64,000 bases of DNA from Penelope pileata (Eukaryota; Chordata; Aves; Galliformes; Cracidae), in NCBI GenBank assembly GCA_013396635.1, contig WBMW01005913.1, positions 28,834-92,833 on the forward strand, written 5' to 3'. The notes below the pieces were generated by a model. That model saw only the letters and a list, made by a program, of their open reading frames with translations, ran no database searches and was not told the DNA's origin. The translations under genes were made by a program, and so were the position numbers. Shown here one piece after another: positions 24,409-37,635 of this stretch; the stretch's first letter is position 1, and each line of letters begins with the position of its first letter.

Positions 24409-25540
24409 AGACCCACAAACCAGCTCAGCAGCCTGGAAATAATACCCTGAGGACATGAAGCATTTGTTGGTCAGTGAGCCATCAACCTCCGGGGAGAATA
24501 GGTACTGAATAAAAAGAAGAGCACTCTTTTCTCTTTTGACCCAGTTTATCTGTCCTGCTCTCCCTGTGAGATCTCTCTCCTCTCCTGCAGCATGCTATTT
24601 TTAATACCTCTGCATTTCATTTGCCTTTTATACTTAAAGCAGGAGAGAGGATGAGAGGATGAAATTCCTAGAATTGATGGATGTTGACCCCTAACCTTAT
24701 ACAGTGATATTACCCTTCTGTTTCTCTTCTGTCAAGTGGCTGTACCCAGGAGGTAAATACTAGTTGCTTAACAGCTGTCCGAGAGGCTACATCCCTATTA
24801 CTATTCTTTTTGAGCAGAGTAAACTAAATAAAGTTAAATGAAGTTATCAGACATGATCTCATATCGAAAGAACCGATGTCACTAAAATAACATTCTAAAT
24901 CCAACAGCCTAATGTCATTATTGACGAGGAATGTGGTCTGATGTAAGCCCCACTCTTTGTTTGCAGCGTTGGTGCTACCGCTGGCGTTGGGTCAGCCCTG
25001 CTGATCTCGTTACATCTTGGACAATGTTTACAATATAGCAGTGGGTAATTTTAATGACCAAGATTTATTATGTAGAGCTCAGGATTTTCAGCAAAGTATT
25101 TCCACCTAACAAAGGGAGAGCTTGCACTTAAGGGACTGGAAGATGAAAAGTAACAAGAAGCTGGAATGCATCAGACACTTCTTTTGCCTGTCTAGGAAAA
25201 TGTTTAAAGGTGACTTCTCATGTTCCTGTGCAGGTTGATGCTGGGGGTGAGGGGGAGTTCTCAGAAAAAAAATATCAGATGTGGTTGCACTCTTCCTTTG
25301 TCCCTGCTGTAGTGCCCTTCTTCTGCCCAGGCTGTGATGCTGAGCTGTCTCACCTCCTTTTTTCTTCTGCCCCTTTTTCCTTCTCAGTGGCCCCATTCCT
25401 TCTCATTTTTCACCTTCTTCAGTGCTGACCTCACAACCTCCAGCTCTTATTTTTATACAGCTCTTTTCACTGGCGTAGCTCAGCCTCCTGAAAGCACCCC
25501 TCACGCATATCCCAAAGAATGCACTTTCACTTCTTGCATC

Positions 25541-25585
25541 TCCTACTGTTTTGTTTTTCTGAATGTTTCCTACTGTTTTGTTTTT
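25541..25585. repeat. Local 18-base direct duplication
   Basis: TCCTACTGTTTTGTTTTT occurs at 25541-25558 and again at 25568-25585, the second copy running on into a T tract. Probably replication slippage. Confidence 0.75.
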
Positions 25586-26609
25586 TTTTTTACAGCCATT
25601 TTGTATGAATAGAATGCACATGAATATATGTATTTAAGTGATTCTGCTTGCAACTTGTGAATGCTGGATCTGGAACGAGGAACACATCTTTTCTAAATAT
25701 CTCTGCGAAGGCGTGAGTGTGCAGGCTTGCCAGCAAGCTGTGCCAAGTATGTTCCACGCGAGCCTGGCTAGGCAGTCTCTGAGCTAATGGCTGTACTGAG
25801 AGCAGGGCTGCCCAGACTCTGGAACAGCCGAAGCCAGCAGCCGTGCCTGTTTGAAGGTGAAAAGCTCAAAGAATAAAGGAGCAGAGGTGATAGAACTGAC
25901 AAAAGACTTGCTTGAAGAATGCATTTTAAGGTATGTTATGGTCATTAGAGAAAGAAGTTTCCTTCTCCAGCGTGCTTCATCCCATCCTCAGGTGGCCGTT
26001 CAGAACAGCACCCTGCCTAACTGACACACTGCTGGTGTGCCCTGAGCTCTCTGCACAGAACGTCAGCCTTGCAGGGCACCAGGAACTAAAGCAGGCATTC
26101 GGGCAGTGCCCAGTTACACTTACTGATACATTTTTAGGTGCAAATTTATCATAACTGAGTTGCCTCTGCTGCACCTGTCATGAGTACTACAGTACTTGGC
26201 AGTACTCGTCAGGCCTGTTTCTGCAGCAGCACGAGTGAGAATGCCCTCTTTTATTTTTTTAAAACAGTAATTTATTGGGTTCCAGTTGGCTTAGTAGAGA
26301 GGAGAAGAAGAGAAAAAGATAAAAATAAAAGCTCTTATGTAGATGTGGATTCTCATGCTCAAAAAAGAGAGGAAAAATTGCAAAAGAAATCCCATTGGCA
26401 GTACGGTCCATCTTTAAACCCCACTTGTGATATGTTCCAGTTGTAGAGCAAGCAGTGCTGGCTTACATCCATTCCCTCTTCATTTGAAGAGGAAAAACAG
26501 TCTTTTTTTCCTCACTGTAACAAGTGTGTGTGAAATGTGCCGTTTATTACTGAAAAAATTGAGGCTTTTCAGTTTCTTCGCTAGGTGCATGGAGGGAAAG
26601 TAAATGCGT

Positions 26610-26623
26610 CCAGCAGAGGGAGC
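26610..26623 (+). promoter_or_regulatory. CTCF-like site, copy 2
   Basis: CCAGCAGAGGGAGC, the same 14-mer as at 20100 and in the same orientation. The shared sequence continues as TCCGAAATCT, one mismatch from copy 1, while the left flanks differ. This suggests either two related functional sites or two copies of a dispersed element. Confidence 0.4.
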
Positions 26624-28899
26624 TCCGAAATCTCATTTGTTCGTGAGGGTGGCAGGTGGCAGGGTTGGAGATGGCTGATCCTGGTAGAGCGCTGGGTGTC
26701 AACAGAGAAATCCTTTCAGGATTTCATTCCCTTCTGTTAGGAATTCCCATCTTTCATGTCTCACAGTCCTCAACACTAAGATGACAGCAGAATTTTTCTA
26801 TGCATAGAGGTATTTTTAAGGCTATCCTCAGATTCTAAAACAATTTTTATACATTTAAATTAATTTCAACTTAAATTTCAAAGCAGCAGATAGCATTTAT
26901 TTAGCTGCTCAGCTTTGCTTGGAAAAAAATCATAGCATAGGAATTACTGAAAACTATCTTTGCTCAGCAAATGAGCAAAGATATTCCCATTATGTGAAAC
27001 ATATATGTGAATGCTGATATGCATTCTCGTGGGCAGATCAGCCAGTCTGAGATGAGGTGGACAGATGGCAAATGCTGGGAGTTTTAAGCCCTCACCTTTC
27101 TCTGCCTTCAGCCTCGTTTTTCAGATTCATCAAAGAATGGTTGCGGATCCTGAGACTACTTTGTTGCCTCTGATAATATATAACTTCTTCATCTAATTTG
27201 AAGTGTGAAGGGTGATCTCCATATGCCCTTAATTGTTATGGCATCTAATCAATAAACATGATATAAACATAGACAAAAAATGGCATCTAGTAAATATGCT
27301 TTATTTTAGCTAACTTGGGGGAAAAAAAAGCCTTGCCTTTCTCTTGCTCACAGTACTTAAGCCTTTGTCTCTGTAGAGAAGCAGATCCCAGCCTCCACAG
27401 GCACAGTGGCAGAAATGCTGAGCAAGTGGAGTATGGAAAGCAAAACCATGCTGGCTCTCCCTTTTGACCTCATTTTCAATTTTTTAAATTTCCTGAGGCT
27501 TTTGAGCCTCAAGAACTTGTAAGAAACCATGCCTGCTGCCCTCGACTGTTCTTATAATGAAGACAGAAAACATGGCATTGAACTCCTAGTTATGTCGAGC
27601 CATTAAAATTTCCAGTCTGTTGGGGTTTTTTTTCTTCTCTGGCTTAGAGGAGGAAGAGGCATAATGGGAGCGAGCTTCAGAGGAATAGCTGTACAGTCCT
27701 GCGGCAGCTGCTGCTGTGTGTGGGATGAAGGCCTGTCTGAAACACTGTGACATTGCCCTTGATGCAGCTCCTTGTTCTGCCAAAGAATTAATGTCATGAT
27801 GTACTCTTTCCCATCTCAGCAGCCCCCAGATGCAGGAGAGAATGCTGTTCACTTTGCAGACAAGAAAGTAGTAAATGTTTGCTTACTGCTGGCTGCTTAA
27901 TTTGTGTACTCTGCTCTGTGGACAGAAGAGAGCTGGAAGCTATTTGTGCAGTTCAGAGCTTCCTGTCACCAAATTCTGGGTGTGTTGAGGCTGTGTTGGG
28001 CTCAAATGATCAGAAATCAGAATCTGGTTCCACAATCTGTTTTGTTCCCCTCTTCCCCCCCTCTTTTTGATCTGCTTCCAAGAGCTTCCTTTGGAGCCAG
28101 TGATGTTGGCTGGGCATCCTGGATATCTGAAAAGCCAGCTACTAATTTAGGTGCAAAAACAGTGCTTTAGGCTTATTTTTGAGAAGTTTACTGATGCCTG
28201 ATACAGTTTACTGTATACAAATACTGAAACATCGAAACGCTGTCATACTGCAAAAAACTGTTAATAAACCGGTTTGTATTTATTTGTGCATTTTAAATGT
28301 GCTAAAGTTGTGTCACAAGCTATTGCTTATAATTGCAGTGCTTTCCCAAGTCAGCCCATCTCTCAGAGAATGCAGGAGCAGAACTTCCATTCGGTACCAT
28401 CCGCCAGAAGCCCGCTCACCTCCCAGCTCCTCTCCCTCTGGCCTGGTGCCAGGCAGAGCTGGGAGATCGCATTAATTCCTGGAAGTCCTCACTCTCTCAA
28501 ACCACAGCTGAATTTCCTCTTTAAGTACTCTTCAGCCAGGCTAATTTCAGGGATCCTCAGGAATTTTTAAGAACTAAAGTGCTGTTAATTCACTTTTTTT
28601 CTGCAGCATTTCCCTCTCTTCTGTTTCCACTATCCACAGAGCAGTGTTAAGAAGGTGAACCTGCTCACTGCATTACGTGTGTTTCCTTCTCTTGTTCCAC
28701 CTTTCAGCACCGTAGATCTTCGCACCTGATGCCCTCTCTTGATCTGTAGCTGTGTAACCAGCAGCGTTGTTACTCTCCAGCACGCTCAGTCTGAAACATA
28801 CTTTATTCAAGCTATATCCAACAAGCTTGCCTTCCAAACATGAGATCTGAGAGAGAAACAAACAGAAGACATCTTGCTTTTGATCCGGCGTCTCTTTTA

Positions 28900-29420
28900 C
28901 ATTCCCACGGCCTGACCTCAGCGTGTGACAAATGCGGCCATACTGCATGGCCGTAATGCAAACGCAGGCAGCACGGAGCTCTCTGGCTCCAGCTGGCATC
29001 GTGCTGAGCGCGGCCCCAGCCTGCTCTCCTCCTCGAGCAGCCCGGCCTCGCCGTGCCCCGTCAGCTTCTGCTGCCCTGGGCAAAGTGCTGCCATTCCCCC
29101 ACCTCAGCCTTGTCTGGGTAAGCGAAGCAGTCGGCGGGGGCTCAGTTTCCTGCACAAAGGAGAATGCCTCCATGATTTTAAACAAATCACTTTGCTTACT
29201 TTTCTTCAGTGTCCTTACCCAGCATAGACAGTCCTCCGGGAGTTTCGACCCCTGAGGACAATGGAAAGGTGTGTGGCCTGCTTGCCCATTTCCCATGAGT
29301 CAAGATGGCCGCCATGTTGTGCCAACACCCGTGAAGCCAGCACCCACAAAATGGCCGTCCCGAGGTCCCGCAGCACCCAGCACTGGGTCCCCTTCCCACA
29401 AAGGTGGCCACTGCCTCCCT
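28900..29420 (-). promoter_or_regulatory. GC-rich candidate promoter with YY1 site
   Basis: A GC- and CpG-enriched segment, densest at about 28920-29140, stands out from its AT-leaning surroundings. At 29308-29319 the minus strand reads CAACATGGCGGC, a full match to the YY1 consensus that often lies just downstream of start sites in the sense orientation. The plus strand at 29301 also carries CAAGATGGC. On the minus strand a donor-like GG|GTAAGG lies at 29218. This would fit a leftward-transcribed first exon ending at 29219. No protein product is recognised; a non-coding or alternative first exon is possible. Confidence 0.4.
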
Positions 29421-29520
29421 GCAAAGCAGACAAACAGTGTGTGGGGGAGTGCTGGCTGTCAGCTGGGGGAGGGCTGGGTGGGGTGTGGAGTGTGAGGAGC
29501 AGATTAAACCCAGTGCAAGG

Positions 29521-29556
29521 CGAGGAGGAGGAGGAGGAATAAGAAGAGGAAGAGAC
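29521..29556. repeat. GGA/GAA purine repeat
   Basis: Imperfect GAGGAGGAGGAGGAGGAAT run followed by AAGAAGAGGAAGAG. Simple sequence next to the GC-rich candidate promoter. Confidence 0.8.
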
Positions 29557-32500
29557 CAGGCTTGCAGGAGATGGGAGGCATGAGTGGATACAGAGGGGAG
29601 TGCTGGGTTGTGATGGTGGATGGATAGCAGAGCAACAGAACATTTAATTTAGACTGATGTTGGTTGGTTTTCTATGTACTTCAGATGGAGTCTTTTCTGA
29701 TTTTTTTTTGGTAATTTTTTTTTTCCCGATGCATACCCTTTTACTTTGAATCGGTGTGATTTAAAAGCTTTCAGCAATCCACGCACCATTGTGCAAGTGT
29801 GAGTCAGGCCTCTGAGTGGAGGAGTGACTGTGCTTCCCGAGGGAATGCAGGTTATGCCTGTGGCGTCAGGACTGGTGTTGTCAAATCCTAATCGAATTGC
29901 ACAGCTTTTTCCAGCAGAAATCAAAAAGTAGAGTTAAAACCAAGCTGATCCTTAATAAATGCAATCTGACACATAGCTTTTCTATTATTGTTCTCTCTGG
30001 TTTTAAGCACTATGTCAAAGAATCTCAAAGCTTCATAGAAGAGGCTTGCAAAGTGTGCATGTCAACAGGACTCTGAGGTCATTTTCTTTGTACTGAAGCT
30101 CCCATTAAACACAGTGAGTTTTGGATCCAGTCTGCAATGCACATGTTAGCAGTAAAACCAGAGGAGTGATAAAAGTGCAATTTATCCATACTTATTTCTG
30201 GTTTGGAGAAACACAGAAAGCTGAAAATTCAGAAATATTCCAGTTGTTTGTTTTTCTTTTTAAATTTGGTGGTTTGTATGTAACTTTTTATGCCTTATAG
30301 GACTATAGTATCACACGTGGTAATAAAGAAACCACATGCACAACAATTTCAATGCATTTATCTTCCATATTGCAGGCAGCATCACCTAATATTGCAGAGA
30401 GGGAATCTGTCCTATGTTAAACACACTTGGGTTTAGCAAAACCAGCTGGAGAGGTACCTGCTGCGTCCTCTGGAGGAGGTGAATGGGGTGGCTCTGTTGG
30501 AACTTAATAAGATAACCTTGAGGTTCCTCCCAGTCCTCCCAGACTCCACAGCCTCCTTGCCCCATGATCCCCTGTGGACTGCTCTCCAAAGTTATCCCAT
30601 TTATCTCCTTTGCTTTCTGTTCCTTCCCAAATCCTCTTACAAACGAGGCAGCTATGATTATTAGTTTTGTTTTCTAACATAGGTTGTTCTTTCACTGTCT
30701 GATGTATCTTATTTGTGACAGTATTAAAAATGTCTGTGGCTCTGTTTTCAAGCAAAAGAAACCCTTTACCTATTTATGAGTGACATGCGGAGCACTGCTG
30801 TTTTTTTCATGAAAGGCCTGAGGAGCCATTGGGTAAGCAGCTGAGGATGAGAAGCTGGAGAGGCTCCAGAGAACCTTTTGGAAGGCTTTAGAAGGCCGCT
30901 ACCCATAGGCTGTGCCTGTGCCAGCTCGTAGAACAGGACTGGGACACTGGTCCACAGCGATGCATCCTGGTGAATTGTTACAACACTCTGTGGCAAAGAT
31001 TTGGTCCCTACTAACTTGCAGTATTGCAGAAAACAAAAGGAGCTGAATGCCACAGACCTTGCTTAATGACATGACCAGCATGTCTGGAGGCAAAGGATCC
31101 ATGATGCCTGCTGGCAACTCTTAATGCTGTTAGATGTGCCTACAGAAGGTATGGCCACAGCGATGCCTGCAGTGTGGAATTAACCTGTGTTTAATCTGTA
31201 AAAAGTCATCTTATTTTGTCTTTTTCTGCATAATTTTACTTTCTTTTAAGCTGTTATAGTTTAACCCTAGTAAGCAGCTCAGCACCACACAGCTGCTTGA
31301 TATCTCTTCCCAAACAGGATGGGGGAGAGAACTGAAAGGTGAAGGTGCGAGAACTTGTGGGTTGAGATGAAGACCGTTTGACAGGTGAAGCAAAGCCTGT
31401 GTGTGCAAGCAAAGCAAAACAAGGAACTCGTTCGTTACTTCCCATCGGCAGGCAGGTGTTCAGCCACTCCCAGGAGAGGAGGGCTCATATGTACAGTTAG
31501 CTGGGGAGACAAATGCCATCACTCCAAACATCCCTCCCGTCCTCCTTCTCTGCCCCAGCTTTTATTGCTGAGCATGGCATCATATGGTATGGGACAGCCC
31601 TCTGGCCAGGCTGGACCAGCTGTCCTGGTTCTGTCCCCTCCCAGCTCCTCGTGCACCCCCAGCTCCTCACTGGCAGGGCAGCATGAGAAGCTGAACTGTC
31701 CTTGGCTTGGTATAAGCACTGTCCAGCAGCCACTAAAACATTGGTGTGTTATCACCACTGTCTTTATCACAGATACAAAACACAGCAGCATATGAGCCTC
31801 TAGGAAGAAAAGTAACTCTATCTGAGCCAAGGACATAAGCTTCCTTGGAACTCTAAGTTCCTTGGTAGTGCTGCATTTTAATGCAGTCAAGTTGGCAAAG
31901 ATATCCTCCAGACAGAAGTAGCAAGTCTGCAGACAACAGCGCAGACCCCACATTTTGTTCCAGAAAGATGTGCCCAGATTTAGTTGGTTTGTCCTCATTG
32001 CTGCAGCTTTACCAAAAATCAGAGTAATCTGTTAAATAGTTTCTTCTAGTGCAACGCCACTACCTGCTCACCTGCCTTTCCCAGTTGAGCTGCCCCAGTG
32101 ATGAGCACAGTCCCATCAGAGGCCCCCTAGTTCACAGAATGGAGCTTTCTGCTTTGTGATCTCTGTCCTCTCCATCGCTGGGCTAATGCTCAACTTTATT
32201 CCTCCTTCAGGGCCTTATAGGAAAGGGCCTAGAAACTGTTAGATCAGTGTTGCTGTGAGCACAATTGTGCTTTATGCCTCAGAGACAAGGATGGCTGATT
32301 TTACAAATATATAAAGAGGGCATGAGTCTCTGAGACGCTGTTGGCTGCTGGCTTACTCCCTGGGAGAGAGCTGTCCAAGGGGTGCTGCATGGCAGAGAAG
32401 TTTTCCTGCTCTGTGCTGGGCTCTATCTCCTGTGCATTCAGGGCTGCCTGTCACATGGTGATGGCCCTTGTTGGAGGCTCAGCAGTGAGAAAAGAAGTTT

Positions 32501-35500
32501 AAGATGAGAGTTTTTCAGCCTTGCCCAGCCGTGCTCCTTGGCACACGTCCCCACTTCCTGGGGAAGAGCAGCCAACTGGATGCCCCACAAAAGCACCACT
32601 AAACCTGTCACCCAGCCCAGGTTTTGAGCATCACTGAGCTGAACAAGGCTATTACAGAGTGAATCAAGGCTGCAGGAAACTAGGAAAAGTGGGAGAAGAA
32701 AATGTAGCAACACATCAACAAGAGCAAGGAAATCCTGAGGCAGTAGCAAGAAGTCTTAGTGCAAGATTTAGCTCCAGCATACAGTGATAGAGATTAATGT
32801 GATTTGGGGGAATGTAAAGGGCAGGTCTCCAAAATGCCAAAATGAGAGCTGCTTAGTCCAGGACAGAGCCCTGCTACAGCAGGAAGGAAACAAACTGGAC
32901 GTGTTTCTCAAGAGAGACACCAATGAGACGTTCTTGGGTTCTCAAATGATGGCCTGCACCAAGTGTGAATACTGGAGCAAAGGCTCCATCAGGTGCTGAG
33001 CATGCCTGAGACCTATGAGGAAATAAATGCAGGAGAAGCTCAGAGAAGTGCCAAACATCCCTGACATCATGACAACCAGCTGCAAGGGCACACTGAGATA
33101 CCTGGAGCTGAAACCTGCTGGTGGCAGAGATTTGGGGGGAGGGGAGTCCCTATTAGCTGTAAATTCCTGCCAATTGTGTTAATTATTTATTTAGTAGAGA
33201 TAGGTAGCTTGGAAAAAAGGGGAAGAAGTAGCTGCTGAGGGAAGAATATGGCAACAGGTCAAATATACGTGACAATTCTTCCTAATGTTCCCCCAACCAT
33301 GCTACGTGTCTGATAACCTTCTGTGGACTTTCTGCCCATTAACTCACCCTTGACCACGTGTGGATGTAAAAAGATGGAAGGGCACACAGCTGTAATGTGG
33401 AACTGGTGGTATGAGAAGCTGTGGGTGGCCACAGGAGCAGGATGTGAAGGCGATAAACACAGTGAGACGTGAATAACTGGGGGCCCTCGCCACCAGCAGC
33501 AACACTCGAAGCACATCGTGTGCTGGCAGACCTTCCAGGGAGGGCCCTCGGGAGAGGTGCACGTACGTGTGAAAGGAGATGCTCTAATTGTCTTGTGCTC
33601 ATGTGCAGCCACAATGTGTGAGTGGGTGGGGAAGGTCTAGCACTACACAGCACGCCAAACACAGCAACTTGTCCAGTCATACATGCCATCATTTGGTGCT
33701 TACCTCATTGTTTGGGAGGCGTGGGCCTGACTCAGGTTGACAAGGATCTACTGAAAAGTCAGACTGCAGTAGAAATGAAACCACTTCGCTGCTTTTTGTT
33801 TCTTTGCCCAAACGGAGCAATGTGAGAATGATTTGAGAGAGGGGAGGGATTCAGAACTTCTGGCCCCCTGCACTTGCAGCATTGGTAGGAATGAATAATA
33901 AGATAGTATTCATTAAAAAACCGTAGACATGCTTTTGGCAGTAATATGTTTTGGAAGTGTTTGTTAACATAGGCTCAGTGTTGGCCTTGTTAATCAATGC
34001 TTTTTAGAAATCCCTTGCTTTGGAATCTGTGCAAGAAATATAATTGCTCTTGCGATTAAAAGAAGCCTTGGAGCATGGATAAAAAACATGATGTGTGGAA
34101 AAAAAATCTACCTAACAACTTTTGACATTTGTTTGTAATGGCATAATGGCCATCTGCTTCCCAGAACCTGGAAAAAAGAGATTTCTGTGCACCTGTTTTT
34201 ATGGCAATGAATGTCGATATGTTGTCCTTCCTGTTATCGCAGCGTCGGGCTCTGTTATCTGTTACCACCGCAAAAACGGTTCATTCCTAATAATAGAAAA
34301 TGGGTCATAAATGAGTGCCCCAGTTTACAGCTGAATTGGGGCCCAAAAAAGTGGAGCAGATTTACAGATACTCATGAGGTTTATGTACTGTAGGGAAAGA
34401 TGGTGATTACTGTTTTTCAGACCAAATCCTTCTAAAATTGCCTGTGAGCCTGTGATACGTTTTCAGTGCTACTAATAAATGGCTAAAAAATGTGTTTACT
34501 CCTGGTTAGTGTAGGAAATAGAGCAAAGAGTGGTTCAGCTTCTATGTTGGCTGAATGGCTGTAATCACCGGGCTGTCAGCGGGGTTTAAGCTATTTCACA
34601 GGCATCAGGACCAGCCTCTGAGGCCCGGTCAGGTTGGATTTTGTACATGAGGAAGCACTGCATAGTTCAGGGCTTTGATGAAGCAAAGATGAAGCAAATC
34701 AACAGCAGCTGAAGCCCTCTCAAAGTATTTGCATGTGGAGAAGTATCACTCCTCGGCAAAATGGGTGTCCATTTTCAGCTCCATTTAAAATCCCAGTGAA
34801 AATCCCAGAAACAGTGTTTCTGCTCCTGTCTGTGCACACAGCCACAGGGAGTGGTGGAGGGGCCTGTGGAGAGCCGGGAGCCGCTGGGGTGCAGCTTTGT
34901 GCTGGAGCTGAGCGCAAGGACCTTGCTGCTTGGTACGTTCACTTTGAAATGGGATCTGGGACGAATGGTTTCCTTTTCACAAGACTCTTCCCCAGCCTGT
35001 ATTTCATAGGCAGGTTTTTCAGGCTGTCTGCGTTACTCTGAAGCTGCTTTCTTGGTTCTTGGTTTTCTTCCAACTGTAATTCTCTTGAAGCTCTTCGCTT
35101 GCTTGCGTTCGTAGGCTGTGAAAAGCATGGTAGGTAGCAAGGAAAATAGGAAGTTCCAATGCAATTCCCAGAGGTTATGTGCAGGATCGAAACCAAAAAC
35201 TGTTTTAGGTTTGTTTTGGCCTGCATAGTTGGAACCTAGAACTGTGCAGTTATTAATGCTCAGCAAAACATTCCAGTGGGTACGTACCCGTGAACCTGCT
35301 GACTTCTTGTTGCTGTATTTAAAGAGATGCAGCAGAAAATAAAACCTAGTTTATCCAGTGAACTTTAACAGCACTGCATCTGTTCAGATGACGTGGTTTC
35401 TAAGAACATGCTTTTTTTAGAGCTCCTGTTACTTTTCTGATCATTCCTTGAGCCAGGGCAACAGAACCGTTCATACAGACACTGCCTGGCTCCTGCATTC

Positions 35501-36347
35501 CTGGTGACTCGTTTGTCTGAGACGTGGAAAAGGAGGAGAAACGACTCCAACACTGTGAATGTGCCCTCTTCATACACTGCAGGTTTCCTCCAAGGAGTCC
35601 TTCGTGGTGTTGCCTCCTGCTATGCACCAGTCTGCTCTCCAGCACAGGTGGAATTTTTTTATGTCCCTCAATCCATTTTGGTCCCCTTTGCAAATGTTAT
35701 GGTTGCCTCACCTCCCCTGACCTAAGCACTAATTTCTGGCCTTGGTTGGAATATAATCCAAGCCAGAAAATAGGAGCCAATATCTTACATCTGGTCAGCA
35801 ATCAACTCTGTAGCCAGTATAAGAAAAACAAGTCTGAAAAAATACAATAACCAACAGCAGAAGTGAAACTCACGTTGATCTATGAAGAAATTGTCTCTGG
35901 GAATTCTCTCAGTCCCCAGAATGTAGAGATTGGACTGTTTCCTTTAAAGCATGAGGAGACCAAAATTGCATTCTAAGATTGCTACCGTGTTTGGTGATTT
36001 CGGGTCCACCTAGGGTGCCAGAGGGCATTTCGAAGGTGTTCTCCCCTGGGAGAGTGGCAGTGATTTGTGGCTCTCAAGTGGAATTTCTGCTGCTGAAACC
36101 TCCTACTGGATTTAATTAACGCTCTCGCTGGCCTGCACCAACTGCTCAGAAAGTGCTTCTCGTCTGGTCTTGTAATTATCTCTCAGGGTGTCTGTAAACA
36201 CCGCGTGCAGTGGAATGCTGCTGTTGGTTGCGTGAGGGGGTCGTCACCTCTGTACACTGAACAGATACCGAGAGCCTTTTGTATAAGTAGTTGAAACTAA
36301 AAAAAAAAAGACATGCCTTACCACATTTTACATCAAGGTTTTTACCT

Positions 36348-36371
36348 ACTAATTGGAGTTTACCAATTAGT
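36348..36371. repeat. Perfect 9-base inverted repeat with homeodomain-like half-sites
   Basis: ACTAATTGG, a six-base spacer AGTTTA, then CCAATTAGT. Each arm carries a TAATTG-type homeodomain core, so the pair could bind a dimer. It could also form a short hairpin. No function is shown. Confidence 0.6.
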
Positions 36372-37251
36372 GGAAACTTAACTGCCTTTCAAAGTCATTA
36401 GAATTGTTCAGCTGGGGAAATAGCTAAATTGTAGCTGAGGTTGGTGGGCATAAGAAACAAACATAAGAAGCAATCAAGCTCTTATTAGTAACTGAATGCC
36501 CTAGACATGTAGCTAAGTTTAAATGTACGCTGGGCTGTGTCGCCCAGTGCTGGCTGATGAGGATGTCTAGTGTTACCCTGATTCCTGCTCTGTAAAGGGC
36601 AACAGGACTTTTTATGTTCTGAGTAAATAAGCAGTATATGTCCAGAGGTAAATAAGCAGGACTATGACAAAATATGTTATGTTTACAGTTAATGTGTGCA
36701 TGCTGCAGACATGTTAAAGCTAACTGCTTGGCAACTTACTGAGCTTCTCAGGTAGAAGTTGTAGCACATGGATTTCTTTGCTTCCACAGCAGTCCTGCTA
36801 ACAGCACACAAGCATCTAATTTTAAACCAGCCCTATCACAGACCTACAATTCAGTTTCCCCAGATGACAAAAGCGACCCATTAAGCTTTCAAAACCTGCT
36901 CACATGTTGGGACATAAAGGGGTTACTGTCCATATGCATTACTGTGGACTCCGTTCCTTTTCCCACCAAAAGTGGGAGCTCCATACCAAATATTTGTTCG
37001 TGGATGTACAAGTAGCACTTGACTCATGACAAGGAGATCTTTCTACCAGCTAATCTCTTCCCTTTCTTAAACTACTACAGGAGCTGTAGCTTGAGGACTT
37101 TTCTTACAAAATGGTGAGAGTCAAGGCTGGTCCTGTGGAAGTTCCTATTTTTACTCTAGGACAGGAAAAGTTTCGCTCTGTTGTCTGAGTCCATTCAATT
37201 GGCCTTGCTGCTGTCCTCATTTTATTAGAACATTAGAGTGGCTTTTTAGAT

Positions 37252-37635
37252 TAGAATCATTTGAGTTGGAAGAGACCTTTAAAGGTCACCTCATCCAACT
37301 CCTCTACAATGAACAGGGACACCTACAGCTAGATCAGGGTGCTCAGAGTCCCGTATAGCCTGACTTGAGTGTCTACAGGGACAGGGCTTCCACCACCTCT
37401 CTGGACAACGTGTTCCAGTGCTTCACCATCCTTATTATAAAAAACTTTTTTCTTATTTCCACTCCAAATCTTCCCTCTTTTAGTTAGAAACCATTCCCCC
37501 TTGTCCTGTTACCACAGGCTCTGCTAAAGACTCTGTCCCCCTCTTTCCTGTAGCCCCCCTTTAGATGTTGAAAGGCTGCTGTCAGGTCTGCCCAGAGCCT
37601 TCTCTTCTCCAAGCTGAACAGCCCCAGCTCTCTCA
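37252..37635 (-). mobile_element. CR1 LINE 3' fragment, reverse orientation
   Basis: Reverse-oriented CR1 copy. It begins with the complement of the CR1 3' end (AGAATCATTTGAGTTGGAAG, then CACCTCATCCAACTCC), passes through GGACAGGGCTTCCACCACC and TGTTCCAGTGCTTCACCA, and ends in TCTCCAAGCTGAACAGCC and CCAGCTCTCTCA just before the ambiguous base at 37636. It is 5'-truncated and diverged, with no intact frame. Confidence 0.93.

Larger units (their letters stand above)
21138..28899. other. Intergenic, no recognised gene
   Basis: About 7.8 kb of mostly unique sequence. It holds a 22-base tandem duplication at 24365-24408, a local duplication at 25541-25585 and the second CTCF-like site at 26610. 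A-rich and T-rich runs are common. Open frames are all under 100 codons and unrecognised. Confidence 0.7.
29421..37251. other. Intergenic, no recognised gene
   Basis: About 7.8 kb. Frames of up to about 160 codons on either strand (for example 31519-31998 minus) are unrecognised. Contains a perfect inverted repeat at 36348-36371 and an A run near 36299-36309. Confidence 0.7.

Noticed and set aside
28673..29296. A 207-codon minus-strand frame, the longest in the intergenic part
   Set aside because: It covers the GC-rich segment, reads across a donor-like site, and its peptide is low in recognisable features. No family is recognised.
31519..31998. A 159-codon minus-strand open frame
   Set aside because: Unrecognised peptide, no conserved motif, no splice context; length is within what chance gives in 64 kb over six frames.
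36015..36032. Another possible CTCF core (GTGCCAGAGGGCAT)
   Set aside because: The 3' half matches but the first three positions do not; too weak to list.
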